This document shows, one piece after another, positions 36,041 to 43,920 of a stretch of DNA of 45,347 nucleotides. Position 1 is the stretch's first letter, and each line of letters opens with the position of its first letter. Source of the DNA: Candidatus Omnitrophota bacterium (GTDB lineage Bacteria; Omnitrophota; Gorgyraeia; B26-G9); the NCBI GenBank assembly GCA_018817585.1, contig JAHITE010000030.1:1-45347 (forward strand). Reading direction: 5' to 3'. Made by a program: the position numbers and the translations under genes. The notes below the pieces were generated by a model. That model ran no database searches. It was not told the DNA's origin and was given only the letters and a program-made list of their open reading frames with translations.

Positions 36041-36997
36041 ATGATTTACTTGCTTATATTTATCAGTTCTTATGCAGTATCATTTTTATTAACACCATTC
36101 ATACGGTCTTTTGCCTTAAAATTGGCTTTGACTGATAAAAAGTCTCAACGGAAGATACATAATAAAGTGATAACAAGGTTTGGGGGGTTATCGATTTATA
36201 TTGGGTTTATATTCTCTGTTTTATTGGTGTTTATTTTGAGAATATTTGTTAATCATGATATGGTTCCTTTAAAATTAATTATTTTTGCTTCGACAATGAT
36301 ATTATTTCTAGGTATTTATGATGATGTTAAAGGAGCTGATGCTAAAGTTAAATTTTTTGTGCAGATTTTGGCATCGATTTTAGTGGTTTATGGTGGAGTA
36401 CAAATAAATAGTATAAGTAATCCCTTTGGGGAGGACCCTATCAATTTAGGAATTATGAGTGTACCGTTTACAATCTTTTGGCTGGTAGGAATTACCAATG
36501 CAATAAATTTGATTGATGGCTTGGATGGTTTAGCTGCAGGTATTGTGCTTATAGTTTCTTTAGGATTGTTTTTTGTATTTATGGTTAACGCGAATTTACT
36601 GGCGGCGTTATTGATTATTGCCTTAGCTGGATCTTGTTTAGGGTTTTTAAAATATAATTTTTTTCCAGCAAAAATTTTCATGGGTGATACCGGTAGTCTA
36701 TTTTTAGGTTTTACTCTTGCAACTATTTCTGTGCTTGCTCATCATAAAGCTAATACAGCTGTTATGCTTTTAGTTCCCATTGTTGGGCTTGGTATCCCTA
36801 TTTTTGATACGTCAATGGCTTTTTTTCGTAGGATTATGGAAAAAAGAAACCCGTTTGATGCAGATGATAAACATATACATCATTTTCTTTTAAAGCAGAA
36901 ACTAACTGAAAAACAGACTGTTTTTGTTCTTTGGGGGTTAACAGCTTTTTTAAATTTATTTGCTTGTTTGTTTTATTATCTTAGTGTCAGAACTTAG
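36041..36997 (+). CDS. WecA/TagO-type undecaprenyl-phosphate sugar-1-phosphate transferase
   Basis: Polytopic enzyme of 318 aa that loads the first sugar phosphate (usually GlcNAc-1-P from UDP-GlcNAc) onto undecaprenyl phosphate at the cytoplasmic face. Catalytic Asp94-Asp95 in YDDVKG, NAINLIDGLDG (153-163), FMGDTGSLFLG (213-223) and DKHIHH (276-281) are all intact. It is preceded by a promoter and a leader ORF, so a separate transcript seems to begin here. Confidence 0.93.
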   Translation: MIYLLIFISSYAVSFLLTPFIRSFALKLALTDKKSQRKIHNKVITRFGGLSIYIGFIFSVLLVFILRIFVNHDMVPLKLIIFASTMILFLGIYDDVKGADAKVKFFVQILASILVVYGGVQINSISNPFGEDPINLGIMSVPFTIFWLVGITNAINLIDGLDGLAAGIVLIVSLGLFFVFMVNANLLAALLIIALAGSCLGFLKYNFFPAKIFMGDTGSLFLGFTLATISVLAHHKANTAVMLLVPIVGLGIPIFDTSMAFFRRIMEKRNPFDADDKHIHHFLLKQKLTEKQTVFVLWGLTAFLNLFACLFYYLSVRT

Positions 36998-37042
36998 TTA
37001 ACTTTATGGCTTATGTGCGGCAAATGTGTTTTTGGAAGAATT

Positions 37043-38224
37043 ATGGTGAACCAAAAAATTATTAAACTCTTAAACAATTTATTGGTATTATCTTTAACAA
37101 TTTTTATAGTTTTCTCCCCCTATTCCAAGAAAATTGTAAAAATTTGTTTTTTTGCAGCAATTATTTTGGCCATATTAATAAACATTTTAAAACTAAAAAC
37201 CGGCGTAGATAAGAGATTATTTATAAATTCTCCTCTTAATAAAGAGATAATATTCTTTATTATTGCACTTGTTTTGGCAACTATTTTTAGTCTAGATCCA
37301 TATTATAGTCAGGGGATATTGCTTGAGAGATTCCTTCCTTATTTTATATTTTTTTCCTTAGGCAACTATGCGGTAAAAGAAAGAAATAATGTAATAATTC
37401 TTATTGGTGCTATTGTTGTGGGGGGGATAATTTTAGGTGTCGGAGGATTTTACGATTTATTTTATTTCCGACCTGAAAGATTGTTTAACTCGTTTGGCTA
37501 CTCAGTAAGCCTTGCTAGATTTTTTGTTATCCAGATCCCTTTGAGTTATATTTTATTGTTTTTTTCTAGAAATAAAATTTTAAAAATAGGAGGGGGATTA
37601 AGTTTAATATTTCTTTTTCCATGTCTTATTGCTAATTCCGCGCGTGCTGCCTGGGTAGCAGTTATAATCTCAATAATATTGGTTTCGTTAAATAAAGATA
37701 AGAAAAAAAACATAATCTTGCTGAGTATTTTAAGTTTAGGCTTTTTATGTTTTTCTGGAGATGTTAGGTCTCGGGCACTGACTACCTTGGATCCTGCTCG
37801 CTGGGGGGAAAGAGTAAGTTTATGGAAAATGGCTATTAGAATGTTTATTGATTATCCGCTTTTTGGTGTTGGTTTAGGTATGCAGGAAAAACTATTTGAC
37901 TCCTATTGGAGGCCTATTTGGCCATATTTGCAGTTTAAGTATTGGCATGTTCATAATAACTATTTAGAGGTTGCCGCGGAGTCAGGAATTGTTGGGTTGA
38001 TAACTTTTATTTATCTGATCAGAGGATTTCTAAAAAAAATATATATTAAACTAAAAAAACTTAAAGGAGAAGAAGAAATTTTATTATCGGGATTATTTTT
38101 TAGTAGTATATCTGTTTTAATTTTTGCTGTTTCGGCCTCGAATATTACTGTAGGAGTGCAAGAAACAACATTAGTATGGTTTTTATTTGGCATGGGATCT
38201 GGATTTAAAAGTTTAATAGAATGA
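37043..38224 (+). CDS. O-antigen ligase/polymerase family membrane protein (WaaL/Wzy-like)
   Basis: About 393 aa with ten or so membrane segments. The periplasmic motif WHVHNNYLEVAAESGIVGL near the C-terminus is the Wzy_C signature in its WaaL-like form, with the His thought to be essential in ligases. ATG 37043 follows GGAAG; an earlier in-frame ATG at 37013 is possible. It may join the finished glycan to a lipid or protein acceptor, or act as a second polymerase; sequence alone does not decide. Confidence 0.78.
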   Translation: MVNQKIIKLLNNLLVLSLTIFIVFSPYSKKIVKICFFAAIILAILINILKLKTGVDKRLFINSPLNKEIIFFIIALVLATIFSLDPYYSQGILLERFLPYFIFFSLGNYAVKERNNVIILIGAIVVGGIILGVGGFYDLFYFRPERLFNSFGYSVSLARFFVIQIPLSYILLFFSRNKILKIGGGLSLIFLFPCLIANSARAAWVAVIISIILVSLNKDKKKNIILLSILSLGFLCFSGDVRSRALTTLDPARWGERVSLWKMAIRMFIDYPLFGVGLGMQEKLFDSYWRPIWPYLQFKYWHVHNNYLEVAAESGIVGLITFIYLIRGFLKKIYIKLKKLKGEEEILLSGLFFSSISVLIFAVSASNITVGVQETTLVWFLFGMGSGFKSLIE

Positions 38225-38269
38225 TAATAAGTTAATAGATATAAAATTTATTTTAAGAAGCGAGTTTTA

Positions 38270-38398
38270 ATGAAGACTACTAGTTTTATAAAAAGTGCGG
38301 GAATAATGTTTTTGTTATAGCTCGATTGGCTGTTTATGGTTTGCGCTTTGCTTCAAGCTAATTTTGGTTATATGTTCAACAGTTTGAATTTTTATTAA
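38270..38398 (+). pseudogene. Decayed 5' remnant of a second Wzx flippase
   Basis: ATG 38270 opens MKTTSFIKSAGIMFLL and meets TAG at 38318. The same frame continues as LFMVCALLQANFG and stops at 38396. These two blocks align with MKKKSFIKNAGIML and LFMVRFLTPVDFG of the intact flippase at 1416, with about ten codons missing between. The 17 bases before it also match 1294-1310 with one difference. The rest of the 199-base gap to 38424 shows no other gene. Confidence 0.7.
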
Positions 38399-38423
38399 TA
38401 TTCAGGTATGAAAAGGCAAGGGC

Positions 38424-39200
38424 ATGAAAAATGTAGAAGGAAAGAAAATATCAATAATAATGCCTGCCTATAATGAAGCAGATAGGATTGTTGAAAGTCT
38501 TAAAGAAACGATGAAGACTTTTGATGATTTTAAAGCTAATTATGAAATAATAGTTGTGGATGATGGTTCAAGTGATCAAACTTTTGAGATAACCAATAAA
38601 TTTGCACAGGATATCAGTAATGGCAAAATAATTGTTCAGCGTAACCGTGCTAATTATGGTAAAGGTAGAGCCCTTTATAAAGGGTTTCGCTATGCTACGG
38701 GAGATTTCATCATATTTCTTGATGCTGACATGGATTTGCACCCGGGGCAAATAGATACCTTTTTTGATCTCATGGAGTTAACGGACAGCGATATTGTGAT
38801 TGGTTCTAAACGTCATCCTAACTCAAAATTATTCTATCCAAAAGATCGAAGGATTCTGAGCGCTGGATATTTCTTTCTGGTAAAGATGCTGTTTGGTTTA
38901 CCGATCAACGACACTCAAACAGGACTAAAACTGTTTAAAGCCAATGTTTTAAAGACTGTATTTAAAACATTCATCAGCAGAGAATTTGCTTTTGATCTGG
39001 AGCTTTTAGTTACTGCGCATAGATTTGGCTTTAAAATCGCGGAAGCACCTGTTTGTATAAATTCTCAGCGGGGATATAATCGGATTGGGCTATGGGCTGT
39101 ATATAAGATGACTATTGACACTATTGGAATTTACTTGCGTTTTTTACGAAATAGAACTAAAAGGCTAACTGGTAAAATTAAAAGAAAAATAAATAAATAA
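38424..39200 (+). CDS. Dolichol-phosphate-mannose-synthase-like GT2
   Basis: 258 aa. ISIIMPAYNEADRI, VVDDGSSDQT, NYGKGRALYKGF and the metal motif LDADMD (99-104) followed by DTQTGLKLFK are the hallmarks of DPM1/GtrB-type enzymes that transfer a sugar to a polyprenyl phosphate. No C-terminal membrane domain is fused. A 3' basic tail (RTKRLTGKIKRKINK) may bind the membrane. Confidence 0.88.
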   Translation: MKNVEGKKISIIMPAYNEADRIVESLKETMKTFDDFKANYEIIVVDDGSSDQTFEITNKFAQDISNGKIIVQRNRANYGKGRALYKGFRYATGDFIIFLDADMDLHPGQIDTFFDLMELTDSDIVIGSKRHPNSKLFYPKDRRILSAGYFFLVKMLFGLPINDTQTGLKLFKANVLKTVFKTFISREFAFDLELLVTAHRFGFKIAEAPVCINSQRGYNRIGLWAVYKMTIDTIGIYLRFLRNRTKRLTGKIKRKINK

Positions 39201-39204
39201 ATGA

Positions 39205-40218
39205 ATGAATAATCCATCCGTTTCGATTATAATTCCGGTTAAATATTTCAATGCAAAGCTTGAAAAATCGATTAAGGAATGTCTTAAACTTGATTATTCA
39301 AACTTTGAGATTTTAGTTTTTCCGGATGAAATTAATGCCGGCTTTGTCCCCTTTGAGGGTAAAATTAAGATTATTCCTACCGGAAATATGGGGCCGGCTT
39401 TAAAAAGAGATCTGGCGCTTGAGCATTCAAAGGCGGATATATTTGCTTTTTTGGATGATGATGCTTATCCTGAACCAAATTGGCTGAAGAAGGCTGTGAA
39501 ACATTTTAAACAACAGGAAATAGCTGCTGTTGGCGGGCCGTCGGTAACTCCATTGGAAAGCAGTTTTGCTGGGATGGCAAGTGGTTGTGCTTTTGCTTCA
39601 ATAACGGTTTCCGGCCCATATACATATCGTTATATTCCGGGTAAAAAGATTATGGAAGTAGATGATTATCCGTCTTGTAATTTTCTTGTACGCCGGGAAG
39701 TATTTGAAAAACTGGGAGGATTTGATAGTAGCTTTTATCCTGGAGAAGATACAAAACTCTGTTTAGAAATCACAAAGAAGTTAAATAAGAAAATTATCTA
39801 TGATCCTGCTGTGCTGGTATATCATCATCGCCGGGATTCTTTAAATGGCCATATAAAGCAGATAGAAAATTATGCTATTCATCGCGGTAATTTTGCCAAG
39901 CGATTTCCTGATACATCAAGGAAAATAGCTTATTTTATTCCCAGTATTTTTGTTGGTTTGCTAGCTTTGGGAGCAGTTTTATCGCTCGTTTTTCCTTTTA
40001 TAAAACTATTATATTTAAGCTGTTTAGCAGTGTATTTTTTTACAATTACTGCAAATGCTTTATATAGCATAGTTATAGATAGGCCGAATTCTTTGCTTAA
40101 GAAGATTTTGCTTATTGTTCCGGTTGTTTTGTTTATATTTATAACGCATATTACTTATGGAGTATTTTTTGCTAAGGGTATTTTGCTGAAAAAACTCAAA
40201 GAAGAGAAGAAAGAGTAA
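39205..40218 (+). CDS. Membrane-attached glycosyltransferase family 2
   Basis: 337 aa. VSIIIPVKYFNAKLEKSI, FLDDDAYPEPNWL (83-95, metal motif) and FYPGEDTKLCLEI are GT2 motifs. Two to three hydrophobic segments follow from about residue 245. The ATG at 39205 is used because the ATG four bases earlier meets a stop after three codons. Confidence 0.88.
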   Translation: MNNPSVSIIIPVKYFNAKLEKSIKECLKLDYSNFEILVFPDEINAGFVPFEGKIKIIPTGNMGPALKRDLALEHSKADIFAFLDDDAYPEPNWLKKAVKHFKQQEIAAVGGPSVTPLESSFAGMASGCAFASITVSGPYTYRYIPGKKIMEVDDYPSCNFLVRREVFEKLGGFDSSFYPGEDTKLCLEITKKLNKKIIYDPAVLVYHHRRDSLNGHIKQIENYAIHRGNFAKRFPDTSRKIAYFIPSIFVGLLALGAVLSLVFPFIKLLYLSCLAVYFFTITANALYSIVIDRPNSLLKKILLIVPVVLFIFITHITYGVFFAKGILLKKLKEEKKE

Positions 40219-40220
40219 AT

Positions 40221-40440
40221 AAATTTCTAATTACTAATTGACCTAAAAAAAGAGTAAGATTGAATAAATTACTAATTTCTAATTGATCTAAAAATAAAGA
40301 TAAAATAATTGGTGAATAAATTTCTAATAACTAATTGACCTAAAATAAATAAAAAAATAACTAATAAATTTCTCATTGATCTAAAATGGAAAAAATAAAA
40401 TAATGTTTGAGTAAATTACTAGTAGACCTAAAATGAATGA
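40221..40440 (+). repeat. Five-copy ~48-bp degenerate AT-rich direct repeat running into a gene start
   Basis: The core is near TAAATTTCTAATT followed by GAYCTAAAA, with copies beginning close to 40220, 40265, 40317, 40365 and 40412 (spacing about 45-52). The last copy ends with CTAAAATG, whose ATG is the start codon of the four-helix-bundle gene. The sequence AAAATAAAGATAAAA after the second copy recurs just after that ATG, so the array looks like repeated copies of the gene's own upstream and start region. Confidence 0.75.
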
Positions 40441-40792
40441 AAATAAAGATAAAAAGTATGATTTAGCGGAGCGGACTGCCAAATTTGGTGAGGAAATAGT
40501 TCGTTTTGCAAAGAGAATAAAGACGGATAATATTACCGTAACGATAATAAGACAGTTAGTAGCTGCAGGAACTTCTGTTGGAGCGAATTATTGCGAAGCG
40601 GATGATGCGGAGTCTAAGAAGGATTTTAAGCATAAAATTGGGATTTGTAAAAAAGAAGCGAGAGAAACTAAATATTGGTTAAGAATTGTATTAGTGACAA
40701 GTCCTGAGCTTGAAAAAGAAGCAAAAATACTTTCTAACGAAGCAAGAGAACTTAATCTGATATTTAACGCGATAGTTAATAAGCTGAAATAA
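40433..40792 (+). CDS. Four-helix-bundle protein (23S rRNA intervening-sequence/Avd-like family)
   Basis: 119 aa, all helical. DLAERTAKFGEEIVRFAKRI, IIRQLVAAGTSVGANYCEAD and KIGICKKEARETKYWLRI are typical of the S23/IVP family (TIGR02436), relatives of the Avd accessory protein of diversity-generating retroelements. The family's role outside rRNA introns and retroelements is unknown. No reverse transcriptase or variable repeat is in the window. An AT-rich repeat array leads into its start and an inverted copy lies just after it. Confidence 0.85.
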   Translation: MNENKDKKYDLAERTAKFGEEIVRFAKRIKTDNITVTIIRQLVAAGTSVGANYCEADDAESKKDFKHKIGICKKEARETKYWLRIVLVTSPELEKEAKILSNEARELNLIFNAIVNKLK

Positions 40793-40818
40793 TTTTGACA
40801 TTGGTAATTATTTAGAAA

Positions 40819-40831
40819 TTAGATCAATTAG
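40819..40831 (-). repeat. Inverted copy of the array core downstream of the four-helix gene
   Basis: TTAGATCAATTAG is the exact reverse complement of bases 40279-40291 in the upstream array, and the flanking TTTAGAAATT is the complement of the AATTTCTAA element. The gene is thus bracketed by inverted repeats about 530 bases apart. A TTGACA at 40795-40800 with TTAGAT 18 bases on could also be a weak promoter for the radical SAM gene. Confidence 0.6.
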
Positions 40832-40867
40832 GTTAATTAGAGCAATTGAGGAAAGCGTAATCAAACT

Positions 40868-43810
40868 ATGAAAGTTATTATATCTTATCCGCCGCTGAAT
40901 AAGGAAAAGGGAACGCCATTGCTTTCGCAGAATAGGCAGTTTCAATATTTTAAAGATCCTACTTATATTTATCCAGTGGTCCCGGCGCAAGCTGCTTCAT
41001 TGCTTAAACGGGAAGGGTTTGATGTTATTTGGAATGATTGTATTGCCATGGATTGGGAGTATCAGCAGTTTATCGATTTCATAAAGAATGAAAAGCCTGA
41101 TCTTATTGCAATGGAAACTAAAACTCCTGTAGTAAAAGAGCATTGGAAAATCATAAACGACATTAAAAGACTATCGACAATTGACTATCGACCATTGACT
41201 GTTTTATTTGGCGATCATGTTACGGCAATGCCTGAGGAATCAATGCTTAATTCTCAGGTTGATTTTGTGCTTACCGGTGGAGATTATGATTTTCTGCTGC
41301 TTAATCTTTGTAATGCTATCCGGGAAGCTCAGGATGCCGGAGCGCATTATACACTTAGCGCGCATTTAGAGCCAGGGATTTGGTATAGAGATCATGCGCA
41401 AATCAAAAGCACGGGAAAATTCGAGCTAAAACATGATCTAAATATGCTTCCGTTTATTGATCGGAATTTAACCCAATGGAAATCATACGCTTATAAAAAC
41501 GGAAATTACCGGAGAACCCCGGGAACTTATATTATGAGCGGTAGAGATTGTTGGTGGGGGAAGTGTACTTTTTGTCTAGTCCCTAATACTGGGATAATTA
41601 CGTCACAAGGCCCGATGGAAATTAAAAAAATTGTAGAAGAAGGGGAAAGTGAAAGCTTTTATGTGTTAACGCATAATGCTGAATTTAAACGAGTAACTAG
41701 GAAATTTAAAAATAATTATGTTGGAGAAATGTTGGATGTGGAAATTTATAATTTAAAGCAAAATTTGCAGTTAACTCCTAATCATAAGGTGTATGCTTTA
41801 AAACGTTCAAAGATGAAAAGATGTTCCAAAAGAAGCTGTTGGGATTATTTCTGTGTGCCTTCAAGGATATCTAAACGGCTTAAGTGTGGTGTTTGCAACA
41901 AGAAATATTATATAGAATACGAGCCGGAATTTTTAGAAGCAGCTTTATTACAAAAAGGAGATTTTATTTCTGTTCCAATAGTTCGGGAAATGAAAAAGGT
42001 TGAGAATATTAGTATTAAAGAAATACTAAAGAACAATCCTTGTTTTGTAGAAACTGATAAGAGAAAAACAGAAAAAATAATTAATGAAATTGTAAGGCAT
42101 TATGAATTGGGTTATTCTCAAAGGAATATCGCGAAATTACTTAAAATAGATCGCGAAACTGTAAAAAGATATTTAACATTATTCGAGAATGATTCTTTGG
42201 AAAGTAAAAAAAATCCTTTTTGGGAAAAAAATGGTAACATTAAATTTGAAGCAGGAAAAAAATGGATTCCAAAGGATATCCCTTTAAATAAGGATTTTAT
42301 GCGTTTAGTGGGATATTATCTCGCAGAGGGCCATGTATCTAAAATAAAAAACAGGCCTAATTCGTACGCTCTAGTTTTGACTTTTTCTGAGAAAGAAAAG
42401 GAATTTATCGATGATGTGGTAGAAATAGCAGAAAAATTGTTTAAAAAGGTTGATGTAAGAAAGCATAATAATAAAAAAAACAGAACTATTCAAATAACTA
42501 TAAGTAGTTCTGTATTGGCAGTGGTATTTAAAAGTCTTTTTGGTGAAGATTGTTATAGTAAGAAGATACCACATAATTTTCTGTTTTTGAATTTAAACGA
42601 ACAAAAAGAATTGATAAGGGGGCTTTTTAGAGGCGATGGACATCTAAGAATAAGGAAAAAAGGTAAAGGGGGTAGTGAATATATTTATAGCACAACATCT
42701 CCTGTATTAGCTCAACAGGTTTTAATGCTGCTATTTAGGCAGAATTTAATTCCTAGTTATAGGGTTGCTCCTCCGGGGAAAAAGGGAACGGTAGATCAGC
42801 ATATAATTTCACTTTGCCAATATGATATAAAAAATATTTTCCCTGAATTGGATTTGCCTGAACGTTCAATTATCTTCAGAAACGGTTTTATTTTAGGTGA
42901 TTACGCTATGATACCTATAAAAAGTATAAACAAGGTATTATATGATGGTTATGTATATAATATAGAGGTGGAAGCTGACCATAGTTACGCAGCAAATAAT
43001 ATATTGGTAAGCAATTGCAGTTGGCCGCAATTATATCCGGAATTTAGAAGCAGGAATCCGGAGAATGTGCTGGATGAGATTGAGTTGCTGGTGGATAAAT
43101 TTCAGGTTAAAGAAATAATGGATGATTCAGGAACTTTTCCAGTAGGTAAATGGCTGAAGGAATTTTGTCAGGGGATGATTGAACGGGGGCTTAATAAAAG
43201 AGTAACGCTTGATTGTAATATGCGTTTTGGAGCATTGAGTTTTGAGGAATATAAGTTAATGCAAAAAGCTGGATTCCGTTTCTTACTGTTTGGGATCGAG
43301 TCAGCGAATCAGACAACATTGGACAGGATAAAGAAAAATCTTCAAGTTGAGACCATTATTCCCAGCTGTAAAGATGCCAGACTAGCAGGTCTTTATCCTC
43401 ATATCACTATAATGTTCGGTTATCCCTGGGAGTCTTATGAAGATGCCCAGAATACCTTGAAATTAGGGAAATTTTTATTGAAAAAAGATTATGCTTATAC
43501 CATGCAGTCAACAGTAGTTGTCCCGTATCCTGGAACTCCATTATTTGAAGAATGTAAAGATAAGGACCTTTTATACAGCACGAATTGGGAAGATTATGAT
43601 ATGAAGAGTCCTTTAATGAAGACAGATTTTTCCAAGGAAAAACTGCTGCAGCTTGTGCAAAGCCTTTATTCAGTAAGCTATTCACCTGAATTCGTCGCAA
43701 GAAAAATCTTGAGTATCAGGGGAGTTGATGATGTGAAATATTTTGGCCGGGCTTTTCTGAAAGTTGCCGGACATATATTTGATTTTAAAAAAAATAAGAT
43801 CAAGAAGTAA
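40868..43810 (+). CDS. B12-binding-type radical SAM protein interrupted by an intein
   Basis: 980 aa precursor; removing residues 236-716 leaves a 499-aa host. Host residues 1-~200 look like a cobalamin-binding-type Rossmann domain (start VIISYPPLNKEKG, PVVPAQAASLLKREGFDV, LFGDHVTAMPE) without an obvious DXHXXG. The radical SAM motif is rebuilt at the splice point: Cys228, Cys233 and the Cys following the intein, with CTF before and SWPQLYPEF after. The C-terminal part (FGIESANQTTLDRIKK, FGYPWESYEDA, VVPYPGTPLFEE) is standard for the Elp3/MiaB-like barrel. Residues RLSTIDYRPL come from a heptamer tract. Function unknown. Confidence 0.9.
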   Translation: MKVIISYPPLNKEKGTPLLSQNRQFQYFKDPTYIYPVVPAQAASLLKREGFDVIWNDCIAMDWEYQQFIDFIKNEKPDLIAMETKTPVVKEHWKIINDIKRLSTIDYRPLTVLFGDHVTAMPEESMLNSQVDFVLTGGDYDFLLLNLCNAIREAQDAGAHYTLSAHLEPGIWYRDHAQIKSTGKFELKHDLNMLPFIDRNLTQWKSYAYKNGNYRRTPGTYIMSGRDCWWGKCTFCLVPNTGIITSQGPMEIKKIVEEGESESFYVLTHNAEFKRVTRKFKNNYVGEMLDVEIYNLKQNLQLTPNHKVYALKRSKMKRCSKRSCWDYFCVPSRISKRLKCGVCNKKYYIEYEPEFLEAALLQKGDFISVPIVREMKKVENISIKEILKNNPCFVETDKRKTEKIINEIVRHYELGYSQRNIAKLLKIDRETVKRYLTLFENDSLESKKNPFWEKNGNIKFEAGKKWIPKDIPLNKDFMRLVGYYLAEGHVSKIKNRPNSYALVLTFSEKEKEFIDDVVEIAEKLFKKVDVRKHNNKKNRTIQITISSSVLAVVFKSLFGEDCYSKKIPHNFLFLNLNEQKELIRGLFRGDGHLRIRKKGKGGSEYIYSTTSPVLAQQVLMLLFRQNLIPSYRVAPPGKKGTVDQHIISLCQYDIKNIFPELDLPERSIIFRNGFILGDYAMIPIKSINKVLYDGYVYNIEVEADHSYAANNILVSNCSWPQLYPEFRSRNPENVLDEIELLVDKFQVKEIMDDSGTFPVGKWLKEFCQGMIERGLNKRVTLDCNMRFGALSFEEYKLMQKAGFRFLLFGIESANQTTLDRIKKNLQVETIIPSCKDARLAGLYPHITIMFGYPWESYEDAQNTLKLGKFLLKKDYAYTMQSTVVVPYPGTPLFEECKDKDLLYSTNWEDYDMKSPLMKTDFSKEKLLQLVQSLYSVSYSPEFVARKILSIRGVDDVKYFGRAFLKVAGHIFDFKKNKIKK
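41169..41203 (+). repeat. Five degenerate 7-bp tandem units inside the radical SAM gene
   Basis: The units are GACTATC, GACAATT, GACTATC, GACCATT and GACTGTT. They encode the segment RLSTIDYRPLTVL just before the LFGDH strand of the cobalamin-type domain, a likely loop. Unit count and length equal those of the hisF tract at 10-44, and both fit a loose YRRCYAT-like pattern. Confidence 0.8.
41573..43015 (+). mobile_element. Intein with LAGLIDADG homing endonuclease and extra DNA-binding-type segments
   Basis: A 481-aa intein, precursor residues 236-716. Block A starts CLVPNTGIITSQGP; block B is LTPNHKV with Thr303 and His306; block F is EADHSYAANNILVSN and the intein ends Asn716 before Cys+1. 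Two LAGLIDADG-type motifs, LVGYYLAEGHV (480-490) and LIRGLFRGDGH (582-592), mark a double-motif homing endonuclease. A helix-turn-helix (about 405-440, SQRNIAKLLKIDRETVKRYL) and five cysteines (319, 324, 329, 340, 343) are additional. The penultimate residue is Ser715 instead of the common His. Confidence 0.92.
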
Positions 43811-43920
43811 TGTCTTAATTAGGAGAACTAAAAATTAATAAAAGCATAAAGAAATCAATTTCTATGTATCTAACGATTATATTTGTAGCTAATTTTACTA
43901 TTTAAAAATATTGGCTACTA

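Noticed and set aside
40433-40792. Diversity-generating retroelement accessory gene (avd)
   Set aside because: No reverse transcriptase, template repeat or variable repeat is visible on either side; family membership alone does not show a retroelement.
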